DNA from: Terriglobia bacterium
Lineage (GTDB): Bacteria; Acidobacteriota; Terriglobia; Acidiferrales; UBA7541
Direction: 5' to 3'
DNA: 34,163 nucleotides
Assembly: GCA_020073705.1 (NCBI GenBank)
Contig: JAIQES010000046.1
Span: forward strand, 1 to 34,163
Part shown: piece after piece, positions 1-8,520 of the stretch
How the letters are laid out: every line of letters starts with the position of its first letter
Position numbering within the stretch: position 1 is the first letter of the stretch
Program-made: the position numbers and the translations under genes
The notes under the pieces: model-generated
Told to the model about the DNA's origin: nothing
The model's input: only the letters and a program-made list of their open reading frames with translations
Databases searched by the model: none

Positions 1-687
1 ATCAACGAACCGGGAGAACGCTTCGCGCGCCCGCTCGACCGCAGTTTCAAAGGTGTGCGCGTGGCCTGGTTCAAGGACCTGGGCGGAGTGCCGTTCGATC
101 CGCGCGTGCGGGCTGTGGTGGACGGACATCGCAAGACATTTGAATCCTTGGGCTGCATCGTCGAGCAGGCGGAACCGGACTTCGCTCTGGCGGAAATCGC
201 CTTCCGCGTGCTGCGCGCATGGAATACGGCGAATACTTACGGTGCCCGGCAGCGTGAGCATCCGGATGCTTTCAAGGACACGCTGACGGGTGAGATCGAG
301 GAAGGGCTGCGGCTGAGCGGCATGGAAGTCGCACGCGCGGAGACGGCTCACGGCCAGCTCTGGCGGCGCTTTCAGGCATTCCTCGAAAAGTACGAATACT
401 TCGTCCTGCCCACCACGCAGTTGCCGCCATTCGACGTCAACACACCATACCCGACGGAGATCGCGGGTGTGAAGTTCGATAACTACATCGACTGGATGAA
501 GTCCTGCTGGTACATTTCAGCAACGGGAAATCCCGCCGCCTCGGTGCCGGCCGGCTTCACGCCGGAAGGACTTCCGGTTGGCGTGCAGATTGTCGGCCGC
601 AACAAAGAAGACTTCAGCGTCCTGCAAATGGCGCACGCGTTCGAAGTGGCGACTAGCTTCGGTAAGAAGCACCCGCCCATTGCGTAG
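1..687 (+). CDS. Amidase signature family protein, C-terminal part (5' end outside window)
   Basis: The reading frame is open from base 1, so the gene starts upstream of the window; internal GTG or ATG codons are not its true start. About 228 residues of an amidase-signature hydrolase are visible, a family that hydrolyses amide bonds with a Ser-cisSer-Lys triad. The triad lies in the missing N-terminal half. The assignment rests on the C-terminal family block near the end, with NPAASVPAGF followed by GLPVGVQIVG and a helix starting near DFSVLQMAHAFE. Most members are about 450-500 residues, so roughly half is absent only because of the window edge. The substrate cannot be read from this part. 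The stop is TAG at 685-687. The IS30 element begins about 200 bases downstream and does not touch the gene. Confidence 0.85.
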   Translation: MNEPGERFARPLDRSFKGVRVAWFKDLGGVPFDPRVRAVVDGHRKTFESLGCIVEQAEPDFALAEIAFRVLRAWNTANTYGARQREHPDAFKDTLTGEIEEGLRLSGMEVARAETAHGQLWRRFQAFLEKYEYFVLPTTQLPPFDVNTPYPTEIAGVKFDNYIDWMKSCWYISATGNPAASVPAGFTPEGLPVGVQIVGRNKEDFSVLQMAHAFEVATSFGKKHPPIA

Positions 688-882
688 ACGGCACGCACGC
701 TGTCGTCGCAGCCGCTGTCATCGTTGTGGCACATGCCTCCCACACCAAGAAGTTCAAAGATTTCGTATGCACTGTGTTTTGCCAAAAGAAAGCGGAAGGG
801 GAGAGCCGGATAGGGCCTGGGGTACTCGGAAGCGATGCCCTAGCCCTATCTGAACGGGATAACGCCCGAGAAGCGGTGCCGG
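688..882. other. Intergenic spacer before the IS30-family element
   Basis: No convincing gene is seen between the amidase stop and the left inverted repeat of the IS. Short open frames here lack ribosome binding sites and family signatures. The segment GCCGGATAGGGC near 804-816 has an inverted counterpart, GCTCTATCCGGCC, near 2128-2140 beyond the right IS end. The two could mark an older, larger element boundary or be chance. Confidence 0.4.
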
Positions 883-2103
883 CTCAACTGGTCGATGCAA
901 CACCATCTGGTATAAATCTCTTTTCCTAAAAGGTGGTGTTCATGATGCAAGCGAGACGATGGAAGCTGTCTTTGGCCCAGCGGGCCGATATGTGGAGGCG
1001 TTGGAAGGTTGGTCAATCGTTACATGAGATTGGTCGAGCGCTCGGCAAGTCCCATGTAGTAATTCAATTTCTGTTGGCGCGTCACGGTGGGATTGCTCCA
1101 CCCACTCGTCGCCGTTCGCGACGGGTACTCAGCTTGGCCGAACGCGAAGACATCTCCCGCGGAATCGCCAGCGGCAGCTCAATGCGGGTCATCGCCCAGC
1201 GTCTGGGTCGCGCTTTCTCCACGGTAAGCCGGGAGGTAGCCCGCCATGGCGGGCGCGCGCAGTATCGAGCCAACCAAGCCGATCAGCAGGCCTGGGAGTC
1301 GGCCCTGCGGCCCAAGCCGTGCCTGCTGGCCACCCACAGCAAGCTGCAAGAGATCGTTGCGCGTAAACTGATGCAGGACTGGTCGCCGCAACAAATTGCC
1401 GGCTGGCTGAAGCAGCGCTACCCGGGGGACGAGAGCCTGCGCGTGTCGCACGAAACGATCTATCGCACCCTGTTCCTTCAAGCGCGCGGAGCGCTGAAAC
1501 AAGAGCTGGTTCGGCATCTGCGATCGCAGCGGCGGATCCGCCGCTCACGGCACTCTAGCATTCATGGACACTCCCAAGGCCGGATCATCGATGCCGTCTC
1601 CATTCGCGAAAGACCTGCGGAAGTCGCAGATCGTGCCATTCCCGGCCATTGGGAGGGTGATCTGTTGCGCGGGACGCGCAACAGCCACGTGGCTACGCTG
1701 GTAGAACGTCATTCACGTTTCTGTATGCTGGTGAAGGTGCCCGGGAAGGACACCGCTACCGTGGTGGCCGCCCTGAGCCAGCACGTGCGACAACTCCCGG
1801 CGACGTTGCGGCGCTCGCTGACCTGGGATCGCGGGCTAGAGATGGCCCAGCACAAAAGCTTCACGATGGCTACCGATGTACAGGTTTACTTCTGCGATCC
1901 GCAAAGTCCTTGGCAACGCGGCTCGAACGAAAACACCAACGGGCTATTACGGCAATACCTGCCGAAGACGGCGGATCTGTCCTGCTACTCGCAATCGGAC
2001 CTGGACGAAATCGCTCTGCGTCTGAATCAAAGGCCACGAAAAACGTTGGGATTTCAAACTCCGGCGGATAGACTGCAAGCTAGTGTTGCAACGACCACTT
2101 GAG
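883..2103 (+). mobile_element. IS30-family insertion sequence, complete with inverted ends
   Basis: The element is about 1.22 kb: one transposase gene bracketed by imperfect inverted repeats at 883-904 and 2082-2103. By eye 19 of 22 positions match; the core is TGGTCGATGCAACACC on the left and TGGTCGTTGCAACACT on the right when reverse-complemented. The transposase stop codon (2100-2102) lies inside the right repeat, which is normal for compact IS elements. No clear direct target duplication is visible. The same terminal sequence recurs near 32190 and 32370 around a gene-less element, so this family probably mobilises or has left MITE-like derivatives in the genome. Confidence 0.85.
942..2102 (+). 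CDS. IS30-family transposase
   Basis: A 386-residue DDE transposase. Counting from the GTG at 933 (three codons before the chosen start), there is an N-terminal region with two helix-turn-helix-like segments (about residues 12-50 and 65-105, the latter including LSLAEREDISRGIASG). The catalytic core follows, with D243 in GHWEGDLLRG, D299 in TWDRGLEM and E333 in SNENTNGLLRQY. The D-to-E gap of 33 residues and the NENTNG box are characteristic of IS30. The ATG at 942 is preferred because AAGGTGG lies at a suitable distance upstream; the GTG at 933 overlaps that site. The frame is uninterrupted and all three acidic residues are present, so the enzyme may be active. It ends within the right inverted repeat. 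Confidence 0.93.
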   Translation: MMQARRWKLSLAQRADMWRRWKVGQSLHEIGRALGKSHVVIQFLLARHGGIAPPTRRRSRRVLSLAEREDISRGIASGSSMRVIAQRLGRAFSTVSREVARHGGRAQYRANQADQQAWESALRPKPCLLATHSKLQEIVARKLMQDWSPQQIAGWLKQRYPGDESLRVSHETIYRTLFLQARGALKQELVRHLRSQRRIRRSRHSSIHGHSQGRIIDAVSIRERPAEVADRAIPGHWEGDLLRGTRNSHVATLVERHSRFCMLVKVPGKDTATVVAALSQHVRQLPATLRRSLTWDRGLEMAQHKSFTMATDVQVYFCDPQSPWQRGSNENTNGLLRQYLPKTADLSCYSQSDLDEIALRLNQRPRKTLGFQTPADRLQASVATTT

Positions 2104-2329
2104 ATCACCGGGCGCATTAGTAAGAGGGCGCTCTATCCGGCCGCAGGAAAGGTATTTTTCTTGACTTCCCCTTTTATAGAACTTTTCGGGCACTAAGGGA
2201 CAAGGCTACTCTTCTTACAGAAAGCTTCTTGGGGTTAACTGATCTGTACTCCAAAAGATAGATATATCCTGCAGCTGTTCGAGGGCCTGATAATTTGGGT
2301 CTTTTGGCATTGCGCTTGAACTAGCCCAA

Positions 2330-3058
2330 ATGTCTCCGACAAGAACAGTTTTTCTTACGGCTGAATGGCGAGACCTCGTGATGTTGAACTACGAAATTGA
2401 TCCCCGCTTGTTAGACAAGTACGTCCCCTGCGGCACAGCGCTGGATTCATTTCTTGGAAAAACATACGTTAGCCTCGTGGGCTTTCGGTTCTGCCGCACC
2501 AAACTGTTTGGCTTCCTAACCGTCCCGCTTCATTCTGATTTCGATGAGGTAAACCTTCGCTTTTACGTCCGCCGCAAGGAAGGCGATGAAAACCGAAGGG
2601 GCGTTGTGTTCATCGCCGAAATTGTACCCAAGCAGGCGGTCGCGACGGTGGCTCGCCTTGTATATGGTGAGAATTATATGTGCCTGCCGATGAAGCACCG
2701 CCTTTGCACCGAGAAGTCGAAAAAGTCATTTCTGTATCAATGGCAGGTCAAAAATCAGTGGTGCCAGCTGACTGCGGAAGCGATGGGCGCTCCTGAACTA
2801 CCGCGAGAGGGAAGTTTGGAACAATATATCACCGAACACTATTGGGGTTATTCGACTCGACGAGGCGGCGGCTCCCTCGAATATCACGTTTCTCATGTGC
2901 CGTGGCAAGTGTGGGCGAGCACTACGGCAGGATTTGAAGGTGATGCAAGCGGGTTGTACGGCACCGAACTGGGCCGTGTCCTTCAAGGCCGCCCAAGCTC
3001 TGCATTCATTGCCGATGGCTCGTCTGTCACTGTTTTCAGAGGCAACAAACTCACATGA
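2330..3058 (+). CDS. DUF2071 (YqjF-like) family protein
   Basis: A 242-residue soluble protein with the DUF2071/YqjF pattern throughout. The N-terminus carries FLTAEWRDLVMLNYEID, then GKTYVSLVGFRF, the conserved DEVNLRFYVRR segment near residue 70, RGVVFIAEIVPK near 90, and a C-terminal region ending in LYGTELGRVL and SAFIADGSSVTVF. The length is typical of the family. The biochemical role is unknown; the fold is thought to resemble acetoacetate decarboxylase, but no catalytic role can be assigned from this sequence. There is no signal peptide. No good ribosome binding site precedes the ATG, so the start is taken from the conserved N-terminus. The gene stands alone between the IS30 element and the cytochrome gene. 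Confidence 0.85.
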   Translation: MSPTRTVFLTAEWRDLVMLNYEIDPRLLDKYVPCGTALDSFLGKTYVSLVGFRFCRTKLFGFLTVPLHSDFDEVNLRFYVRRKEGDENRRGVVFIAEIVPKQAVATVARLVYGENYMCLPMKHRLCTEKSKKSFLYQWQVKNQWCQLTAEAMGAPELPREGSLEQYITEHYWGYSTRRGGGSLEYHVSHVPWQVWASTTAGFEGDASGLYGTELGRVLQGRPSSAFIADGSSVTVFRGNKLT

Positions 3059-3356
3059 CGAAGGTGAACCAAGAATCGAAAGCGATGCCTCCTCGTGAAG
3101 GAGACCGGCCTTCTCATGGAGGGAGTTGGCCGACCTCGCAATCCCCTTTGGTGGAAAACTTCGTTGTGTCGAGGGCTGGAGAAGCGTACGATTCGCGAGT
3201 CTGAGGTTCAAATTGGGGATTCCGGATTATATCCGGGGAACCAAGTTTCGCGTGATTCGTATGCATGGAATTAACAATTCTTCATGGCCGCTCGAAATTT
3301 AGGGCTAACAAAATTGGAGCGCGAAGAATATTCAGCGAGAGGATAACCGAACAACT
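3059..3356. other. Intergenic region with short repeat and palindrome
   Basis: No gene is recognised. The 17-base string ACCGGCCTTCTCATGGA at 3104-3120 recurs exactly at 26679-26695, just before the Sel1/IS1380 chimera. A 13-base palindrome, GAATT-AAC-AATTC, lies at 3268-3280 upstream of the cytochrome gene and could be a regulatory site; no partner regulator is evident nearby. Confidence 0.35.
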
Positions 3357-4685
3357 ATGAAAACAAAATTACCCGTGCGAAGTTTCTCCAGGGCACTTGT
3401 AAGTCTGGCAATTACCGCCATTGCGCTCAGCTTGAATTTGCCTGACCTTCGCGCGCAAGCTCCTGCGGCAGGTGGGCCGCCCGCGCCGCCCCTGACGGCT
3501 GCGGCAATGAAAGGCAAGACCGCCGGGAAGTTTTATAGGAATGTAAAAGTGCTCAAGGACATTCCCGCCGCTGATCTTCACAACGCAATGGAGTACATCA
3601 ACGTCACGCTCGGAGTTGGCTGTGCGTACTGTCACACGATTGGAAAGTTCGACAGTGATAACAAGAGAGAGAAGAATGTCGCGCGGAGCATGATGAGGAT
3701 GACCATGGCGCTTAATGCCAGCGTGTTCGATGGCAAACGAGAAGTCACCTGCTTTACCTGCCATCGCGGCGCTTCCAAGGGCGCGCCAACACCTGTATTT
3801 CCTGGTGAAAAATCACCTACCGAGCCAACAGCAGCGGAGATTGTCCCTCCACTCGCTGTGCGGAATATAACAAAGCTCGATCCCGGCATGTCTCCGAGTA
3901 AGGCCCCCGCAACCGTCGTATCGGGTCCGGCCGCGGCGCCGAAGCCAATGGCTGTCGCCCCGGCTTCGCTTCCCGCCGTGGCTGATGTTTTCAGCAAGTA
4001 CACACAGGCCCTCGGCGGAACGGCCGCGATTGGCAAAGTTACATCTCTGGTGGAAAAGGGGACGGTCGAGATGTTGGTGCCGCCGCCCCCGGGACCTCAG
4101 GGGGCTCCCCCTGTTCCCCCCGCGATCGGCACTGTTCCAGCCGAAATCGATCGCAAGCTCCCAGGAAAGGTAGTTGTGTCCGCGCAATTCCCTGGCAGGG
4201 CACCGAACCGGGAGGGTTTCGATGGGATTATCGGCTGGATCGGTCCCCGCGAATTAACAGGGAGTGAATTGGCTCTTCGGCGGGAATTTGCTGAATTTCC
4301 TCCAGCATCGAAATTTATGGAGGACCATTTTCAGGTGCAAGTAGATGCGATGGAAAAAATAGGAGGTCGCGATGCTTACCGCGTGGTTGGCAAACGTCCC
4401 GATGGGTCCGCAATCGATCGTCTCTATTTTGATGCGCAAACCGGATTGCTTCTGCGGTCGTATACAACCATGCAAAGCGTTCTCGGATCGTTTCCGGAGG
4501 AGACGAATTACGACGATTATCGCGTTGTTAGCGGGCTCAAAGTGCCCTTCACGATGGTGGTCGTGGATCCGGAAGGAAAACAGACCTATAAGTGGTCGCA
4601 GGTCGAGCTGAACACACCGGTGGAGGACTCTCGGTTTACGAAACCTTTACCCCCGCCGCCATCGCCGACGCCGGCAGCGGACTAA
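3357..4685 (+). CDS. Exported di-heme c-type cytochrome with C-terminal beta-rich domain
   Basis: A 442-residue secreted protein. Residues 1-35 form a signal peptide with a hydrophobic core and an AQA-type cleavage region. Residues 60-145 resemble the photosynthetic reaction-centre cytochrome c subunit family, with two heme motifs, CAYCH at 89-93 and CFTCH at 132-136. M78 and the methionines near 112-116 are possible axial ligands. A proline/alanine-rich linker (about 145-210) follows. The region from about 210 to 435 contains FSKYTQALGG and YFDAQTGLLLRSY and looks like a lipoprotein-carrier-type beta sheet domain; that assignment is inference. Known family members with two rather than four hemes are common in non-photosynthetic Acidobacteriota and probably carry electrons in the periplasm. 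AGAGGA lies somewhat far upstream of the ATG. Confidence 0.85.
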   Translation: MKTKLPVRSFSRALVSLAITAIALSLNLPDLRAQAPAAGGPPAPPLTAAAMKGKTAGKFYRNVKVLKDIPAADLHNAMEYINVTLGVGCAYCHTIGKFDSDNKREKNVARSMMRMTMALNASVFDGKREVTCFTCHRGASKGAPTPVFPGEKSPTEPTAAEIVPPLAVRNITKLDPGMSPSKAPATVVSGPAAAPKPMAVAPASLPAVADVFSKYTQALGGTAAIGKVTSLVEKGTVEMLVPPPPGPQGAPPVPPAIGTVPAEIDRKLPGKVVVSAQFPGRAPNREGFDGIIGWIGPRELTGSELALRREFAEFPPASKFMEDHFQVQVDAMEKIGGRDAYRVVGKRPDGSAIDRLYFDAQTGLLLRSYTTMQSVLGSFPEETNYDDYRVVSGLKVPFTMVVVDPEGKQTYKWSQVELNTPVEDSRFTKPLPPPPSPTPAAD

Positions 4686-4872
4686 CAGCGTAATGCTAGA
4701 TATCTTCCAAGCTGCCTTCCGAAGCGAGGTAACAGCATGCTCGTCAAGTCCGCAACGAGGCTGTTGGATTTGGCCTGGCTAAGGTTGGATGCTGTTCTGG
4801 TCCTGCTGGCCGTATCAAGAGGTTTTCAGCATTCGTGGCGGTTGTCGGCTGGTCGGTAGATTCATCCTGTTT
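4686..4872. other. Spacer upstream of the deacylase gene
   Basis: About 190 bases with no recognisable gene. The deacylase frame stays open back to an ATG at 4789, but that extension lacks a ribosome binding site and would place about 32 extra residues before a normal signal peptide, so it is treated as non-coding. Confidence 0.4.
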
Positions 4873-4884
4873 AGGAGGACTGCG

Positions 4885-6639
4885 ATGCAATTGGGTCGGA
4901 ATCGACGCGGAGACATATTTGGCTTGGTGGCGGGCATCGCGTTTGTCGGCCTGGCGTGCTTGGCGGGCCTTGCCACGGCCGCGCGACAGGCACAGCAGCA
5001 GACCGCTCCACCAGTGGGCACTCCGCAATACGATGTGCTCATCACCAATGGCCATATCATAGATGGCAGCGGCAACCCATGGTTTTCGGGCTCGATCGGC
5101 ATCAAGGACGGCAAGATCGTGGACGTCGGACGGCTTGTGAATCCCACGGCGCGGCGGACGATCGACGCCGCGGGCCTGGTCGTGACGCCGGGGTTCATCG
5201 ATTTGCACTGTCATTCGGATTTTCCGTTGCTCGTCGACGGCAACGGCCAGAGCATGCTTCGCCAGGGTGTCACCACGGAAATTCTGGGCGAACACGCCTC
5301 GGCGGGCCCGATCCTCGGGCCGGATCGCGAGGAGGTTGACCGGAGTCTGCGACGGATGGGCACGAGTCTCGACTGGACTACTCTCGGCGAATACTTCGCG
5401 CGCATGCAGCGTCAGGGTTTCTCGCCGAACATTGCCTCCTACGTGGGCAGCGAACAGGTGTGGGTGGACGTGATCGGCACGAAGAAACGCCGACCGACGC
5501 CCGAAGAAATGGAAAGAATTAAGGGTCTGGTCGACCAGGCCATGCGTGAAGGCGCGCTTGGCGTGGCTTCCGACCTCGCCGTGCCGCCGAATGCCTATCT
5601 GACCACCGACGACCTGATCGAACTCTCCAAGGTTGTGGCGAAGTACGGCGGAATCTACGCCACGCACCTGCGCAACGAAGCCGATGGCAGCCCTGCAGCC
5701 ATTGCCGAGGCCATTGAAATAGGCGAGAAAGCTCACGTGCCGGTGCACATCTTTCATTTCAAGTACAGCGGTGTCGAGAATTGGGGCCACATACAGTCGC
5801 TCATCGACGAAATCCAGCAGGCGCGCGATCGTGGCGTAGACATCACCGTGAACCAATATCCCTATCCCGCTGGCTTTAATCCTCTGCGTAACGTAGCGTT
5901 GCCGCCAAAGTACCTGGCGGGGACCGTGGATGAAATGCTGGCGCGGCTGAAGGATTCCCAGGCGCGCGACGAGATTCGCGCTGACATCGCCAATGGCCTG
6001 CCCGGGTGGGACAGCGATGTGCGCGAAGCGGGAGGCTGGCACGGAATCCTGATCTCCGCATTGCTCAGTCCGGAGAACAGGAAATTCATCGGTAAGCGCA
6101 TGGACGAGGTCGCGCAGATGATGGGCAAGGACCCTGTGGATGCGTTGTGCGACCTGCTGATCTCGGAAAGAATGGGTGGTAGCGCCATCTATTTCAGCGT
6201 GAGCGAGCAGGACATTCGGCGCGCGATGCCGCAGCCGTGGCTCAGCTTCGGCTCCGATGGCGGCGCTGTTTCGCCAGCGATGACCTGGCTGGGCAATCCG
6301 CACCCTCGCTACTACGGCACGTTTGCCCGCGTGCTGGCGCGCTACGTGCGCGAAGACAAAGTCATCACACTGCCTGATGCCATTCGCAAGATGACTTCGC
6401 AGGCTGCCGAGATCACGGGACTCACCGATCGTGGACTACTGCGTCCCGGCATGGCCGCCGACATAGCCATCTTCGATCCTGATAAGGTCGAGGACAAGGC
6501 CACCTTCGAGCAGCCCATGCAATACGCCGTGGGGTTTCAGTACGTCATCGTGAACGGCACCGTGGTCATCGACAAGGGCGACCATACCGGGGCTCACCCG
6601 GGCCGCGTCCTCTACGGCCGGGGCAAAGCACATTCTTGA
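4885..6639 (+). CDS. Exported N-acyl-D-amino-acid deacylase / D-aminoacylase family amidohydrolase
   Basis: A 584-residue amidohydrolase-superfamily enzyme. The ATG at 4885 is preferred to the in-frame ATG at 4789 because AGGAGG lies at 4873-4878 and the protein then begins with a proper signal peptide (basic MQLGRNRRGD, hydrophobic core to about residue 32). The family landmarks are present: DVLITNGHIIDGSG near 50, the metal-binding HxH in GFIDLHCHSD (H108, H110), ATHLRNEADG, VHIFHFKYSG and the late aspartate in FGSDGGA. The C-terminus has the usual GLLRPGMAADIAIFDPDKV strand segment. Known members hydrolyse N-acyl-D-amino acids, or related dipeptides or hydantoins, in a zinc-dependent reaction. 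Export suggests action in the periplasm. The substrate is not determined. Confidence 0.9.
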   Translation: MQLGRNRRGDIFGLVAGIAFVGLACLAGLATAARQAQQQTAPPVGTPQYDVLITNGHIIDGSGNPWFSGSIGIKDGKIVDVGRLVNPTARRTIDAAGLVVTPGFIDLHCHSDFPLLVDGNGQSMLRQGVTTEILGEHASAGPILGPDREEVDRSLRRMGTSLDWTTLGEYFARMQRQGFSPNIASYVGSEQVWVDVIGTKKRRPTPEEMERIKGLVDQAMREGALGVASDLAVPPNAYLTTDDLIELSKVVAKYGGIYATHLRNEADGSPAAIAEAIEIGEKAHVPVHIFHFKYSGVENWGHIQSLIDEIQQARDRGVDITVNQYPYPAGFNPLRNVALPPKYLAGTVDEMLARLKDSQARDEIRADIANGLPGWDSDVREAGGWHGILISALLSPENRKFIGKRMDEVAQMMGKDPVDALCDLLISERMGGSAIYFSVSEQDIRRAMPQPWLSFGSDGGAVSPAMTWLGNPHPRYYGTFARVLARYVREDKVITLPDAIRKMTSQAAEITGLTDRGLLRPGMAADIAIFDPDKVEDKATFEQPMQYAVGFQYVIVNGTVVIDKGDHTGAHPGRVLYGRGKAHS

Positions 6640-6654
6640 GAGATAAGTAGGATC

Positions 6655-6732
6655 GGGCCTGATAAGTCCGCTTATCGGAATGTATGGGCCAGTTACCGAC
6701 TGGCCTTCGGGAGTCGAGAAACGGACTCCTGG
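6655..6732 (-). repeat. Palindromic repeat of the TTCCGATAAG family (reverse orientation)
   Basis: Read on the minus strand, this segment carries TCGGTAACTGGCCC followed by ACATTCCGATAAG, the arrangement also seen near 32113, 33180 and 33960. Two hairpins are visible: GATAAG-TCCG-CTTATC at 6661-6676 and GGCCAGT-TACCG-ACTGGCC at 6688-6706. It starts about 15 bases after the deacylase stop, so it may also act as a 3' stem-loop for that transcript. It lacks a T-run, so it is not called a terminator. Confidence 0.6.
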
Positions 6733-6951
6733 CTACTAACGACTCAGGGTTGACATAGATATCGTTACGCCATATATTTCAACAGTCGTTGAAGGAGTTA
6801 CTCAAACTAACTCATTGGCTTACAGGTGGTGCGGGACCACTAGAATCCACCCATCTCCCCGAGAGGAAGGGCGAGATGTTTCTCGCAGTATCCAGTCTCA
6901 AAAACCAACCACACAGACGAACGCGAACTGCGTTCAGTAAGGCGGAAATCC

Positions 6952-7095
6952 ATGCAACCGCGACTCGATCCTCAGAAAATCGCTCCCGAAGCCTACAAAT
7001 CGCTGTCTGTGGTTCAGGCTTACATCAACAATCATTTCGGGTTGGAACCGTCCCTGCTTAACTTGGTCTGGCTCCGCGCTGGAGCTGAACTTTGA
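6952..7095 (+). pseudogene. 5' stub of an AhpD-like / carboxymuconolactone decarboxylase gene
   Basis: A 47-codon frame encodes a protein starting MQPRLDPQKIAPEAYKSL and continuing with HFGLEPSLLNLVWLRAG. This matches the N-terminal helices of AhpD-like alkylhydroperoxidase proteins, which normally continue straight into a CxxC active site and run to about 150 residues. Here homology stops at the point where the family has R-A-S and the frame ends at a TGA at 7093-7095, before any catalytic cysteine. The rest of the gene is not recognisable downstream, so this is a deletion or recombination remnant, not a point-mutated copy. The assignment is from remembered family pattern. Confidence 0.55.
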
Positions 7096-7302
7096 CCATG
7101 GGCGCAGCTACCGGGGGAGCGCAAGGTTTTTGTGAACTCCGGAACGCTCGAGGCCGTTACGCGGCAGCAAAAAACGAACGCGACCCGGACAACCGGGCTA
7201 GGCCGTATACAGCCCGGTAGTTATTCCGGGTTTCCAACCGGCGATTCCTTGTTTTTCATCGGCAGCAGCGATCTCGTACTGCTGGACTAAATCATCCAAG
7301 GT
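7096..7302. other. Non-coding spacer with two GC-rich stem-loops
   Basis: No gene is seen. Two small CCCGG/CCGGG stem-loops lie at 7184-7197 and 7213-7230, without a following T-run. The spacer separates the AhpD remnant from the cyclase gene and has no obvious promoter of the TTGACA/TATAAT type. Confidence 0.35.
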
Positions 7303-8274
7303 ATGGAGCCCATGACGAATCATCATTCGAAAGTAACGCTCAAAGATATCAATGCGGCTGCGGAGCGATTGAAGAATTGGGGACGCTGGGGTAGCGACGA
7401 CGAAATCGGCACGCTCAACAACATCTCTCCGCAGGACATCGTCAACGCGGCGCGGCTCATCCGCAAGGGGAAGGTGTTCTCGCTGGCGCTGAATTTTGAC
7501 AGCAGCGGCCCGCAGAATGGGCTGTGGGGCAATCGCTTTAATCCCGTTCACACGATGCTGGCGACCGGGACTGACGCGGTGGCCGGGCGGCAGGAATCCA
7601 TGGGCTTGCGCTATGCGGATGACATGGTGACCATGCCGTTGCAGTGCGGCACGCAATGGGATGCGCTGGGCCACATCTTCTTCGGCGAAAAAATGTGGAA
7701 TGGATACGACGCCCGGCTTGTCGATTCGAACGGTGCGCAAAAGAACGGCATCGAAAAAGCGAAGGATAAAATGGTCGGCCGTGGTGTGCTTCTCGATGTG
7801 GCCCGGCATAAGGGTGTCGACTCCTTCGAAGACGGCTATGGAATCGGGACCGACGACCTGGAAAAATGTGCCGCTGCTCAGGAGGTGGAAATACACAAAG
7901 GTGATTTCATTATTGTGCGTACGGGACATATGGAGCGCTGCCTTAGCTCGGGCGATTGGGGCGGCTATGCAGGCGGGAACGCGCCCGGCCTTCGGTTTGA
8001 GACCGCCGACTGGATTCGCCGCAAGGACATCGCCGCGATCTGCGCGGATACCTGGGGGTGCGAGGTTCGCCCGAATGAATCGGCCGATGCCAGCCAGCCT
8101 TGGCACTGGGTCGTCATCCCCATGATCGGCATCAGCATGGGTGAGATTTTTTATCTGAAAGACCTCGCGGCAGACTGCGCGGAGGACCATGTATACGAAT
8201 TCTTTTTCTGCGCTCCTCCGCTGCCCATCACCAGGGCCGTCGGATCACCCGTGAATCCCATCGCCGTCAAGTAG
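7303..8274 (+). CDS. Cyclase family protein (kynurenine-formamidase-like metal hydrolase)
   Basis: A 323-residue protein of the PF04199 cyclase family. These Zn- or Mn-dependent hydrolases include arylformamidase and isatin hydrolase and act on amide or lactam-like substrates. The core motif QCGTQWDALGH lies near residues 112-122 and corresponds to the HxGTHxDxPxH metal site. Two histidines of the usual motif are replaced by Q, as in the longer branch of the family. RGVLLDVARHKG and KGDFIIVRTGHMER follow in the expected order, and ADTWGCEVRPNE and QPWHWVVIPMIGI fall near the C-terminus. The start could be ATG 7303 or ATG 7312; neither has a strong ribosome binding site. No signal peptide is seen. 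It precedes the monooxygenase-HisD-SDR set by about 250 bases and may serve the same catabolic route. Confidence 0.85.
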   Translation: MEPMTNHHSKVTLKDINAAAERLKNWGRWGSDDEIGTLNNISPQDIVNAARLIRKGKVFSLALNFDSSGPQNGLWGNRFNPVHTMLATGTDAVAGRQESMGLRYADDMVTMPLQCGTQWDALGHIFFGEKMWNGYDARLVDSNGAQKNGIEKAKDKMVGRGVLLDVARHKGVDSFEDGYGIGTDDLEKCAAAQEVEIHKGDFIIVRTGHMERCLSSGDWGGYAGGNAPGLRFETADWIRRKDIAAICADTWGCEVRPNESADASQPWHWVVIPMIGISMGEIFYLKDLAADCAEDHVYEFFFCAPPLPITRAVGSPVNPIAVK

Positions 8275-8329
8275 AAGATCCAAGTTCAACACAGAGGGCG
8301 CCGAGAACACATCAGACAAGATATGTCTC

Positions 8330-8363
8330 GTTTCGCGAGTGTAACCCGGCAACTCTGCGAAAC
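8330..8363 (+). terminator. Imperfect stem-loop downstream of the cyclase gene
   Basis: GTTTCGCGAGT (8330-8340) pairs with ACTCTGCGAAAC (8352-8363) across an 11-base loop with one bulged base. A pyrimidine-rich tract follows, not a clean T-run. It could end the cyclase transcript, but the evidence is only structural. Confidence 0.35.
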
Positions 8364-8520
8364 TCGAACACTGTCCCTTTCTCTCTCCGGTGCGCCCATT
8401 GTGCTCTCTGGGGTGAAACCGTTCCTTGGTCCTTATAATTAAAGACCGGTTTGCTTGTTTTCCGCGCGATCAATCAGTAAAGTCATTCGGGCAGAACAAC
8501 CTCGATCGAGGAATCACGCT

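Noticed and set aside
883-2103. Target-site duplication of the IS30 element
   Set aside because: No matching 2-3 base or longer direct repeat could be identified with confidence outside the inverted ends.
4744-6303. A 519-codon open frame on the minus strand
   Set aside because: It is antisense to the well-supported deacylase gene, shows no family pattern and reflects the high GC third positions of the real gene.
7198-8190. A 330-codon open frame on the minus strand over the cyclase gene
   Set aside because: Shadow of the cyclase coding sequence: composition rich in R, H and A, no recognisable domain.
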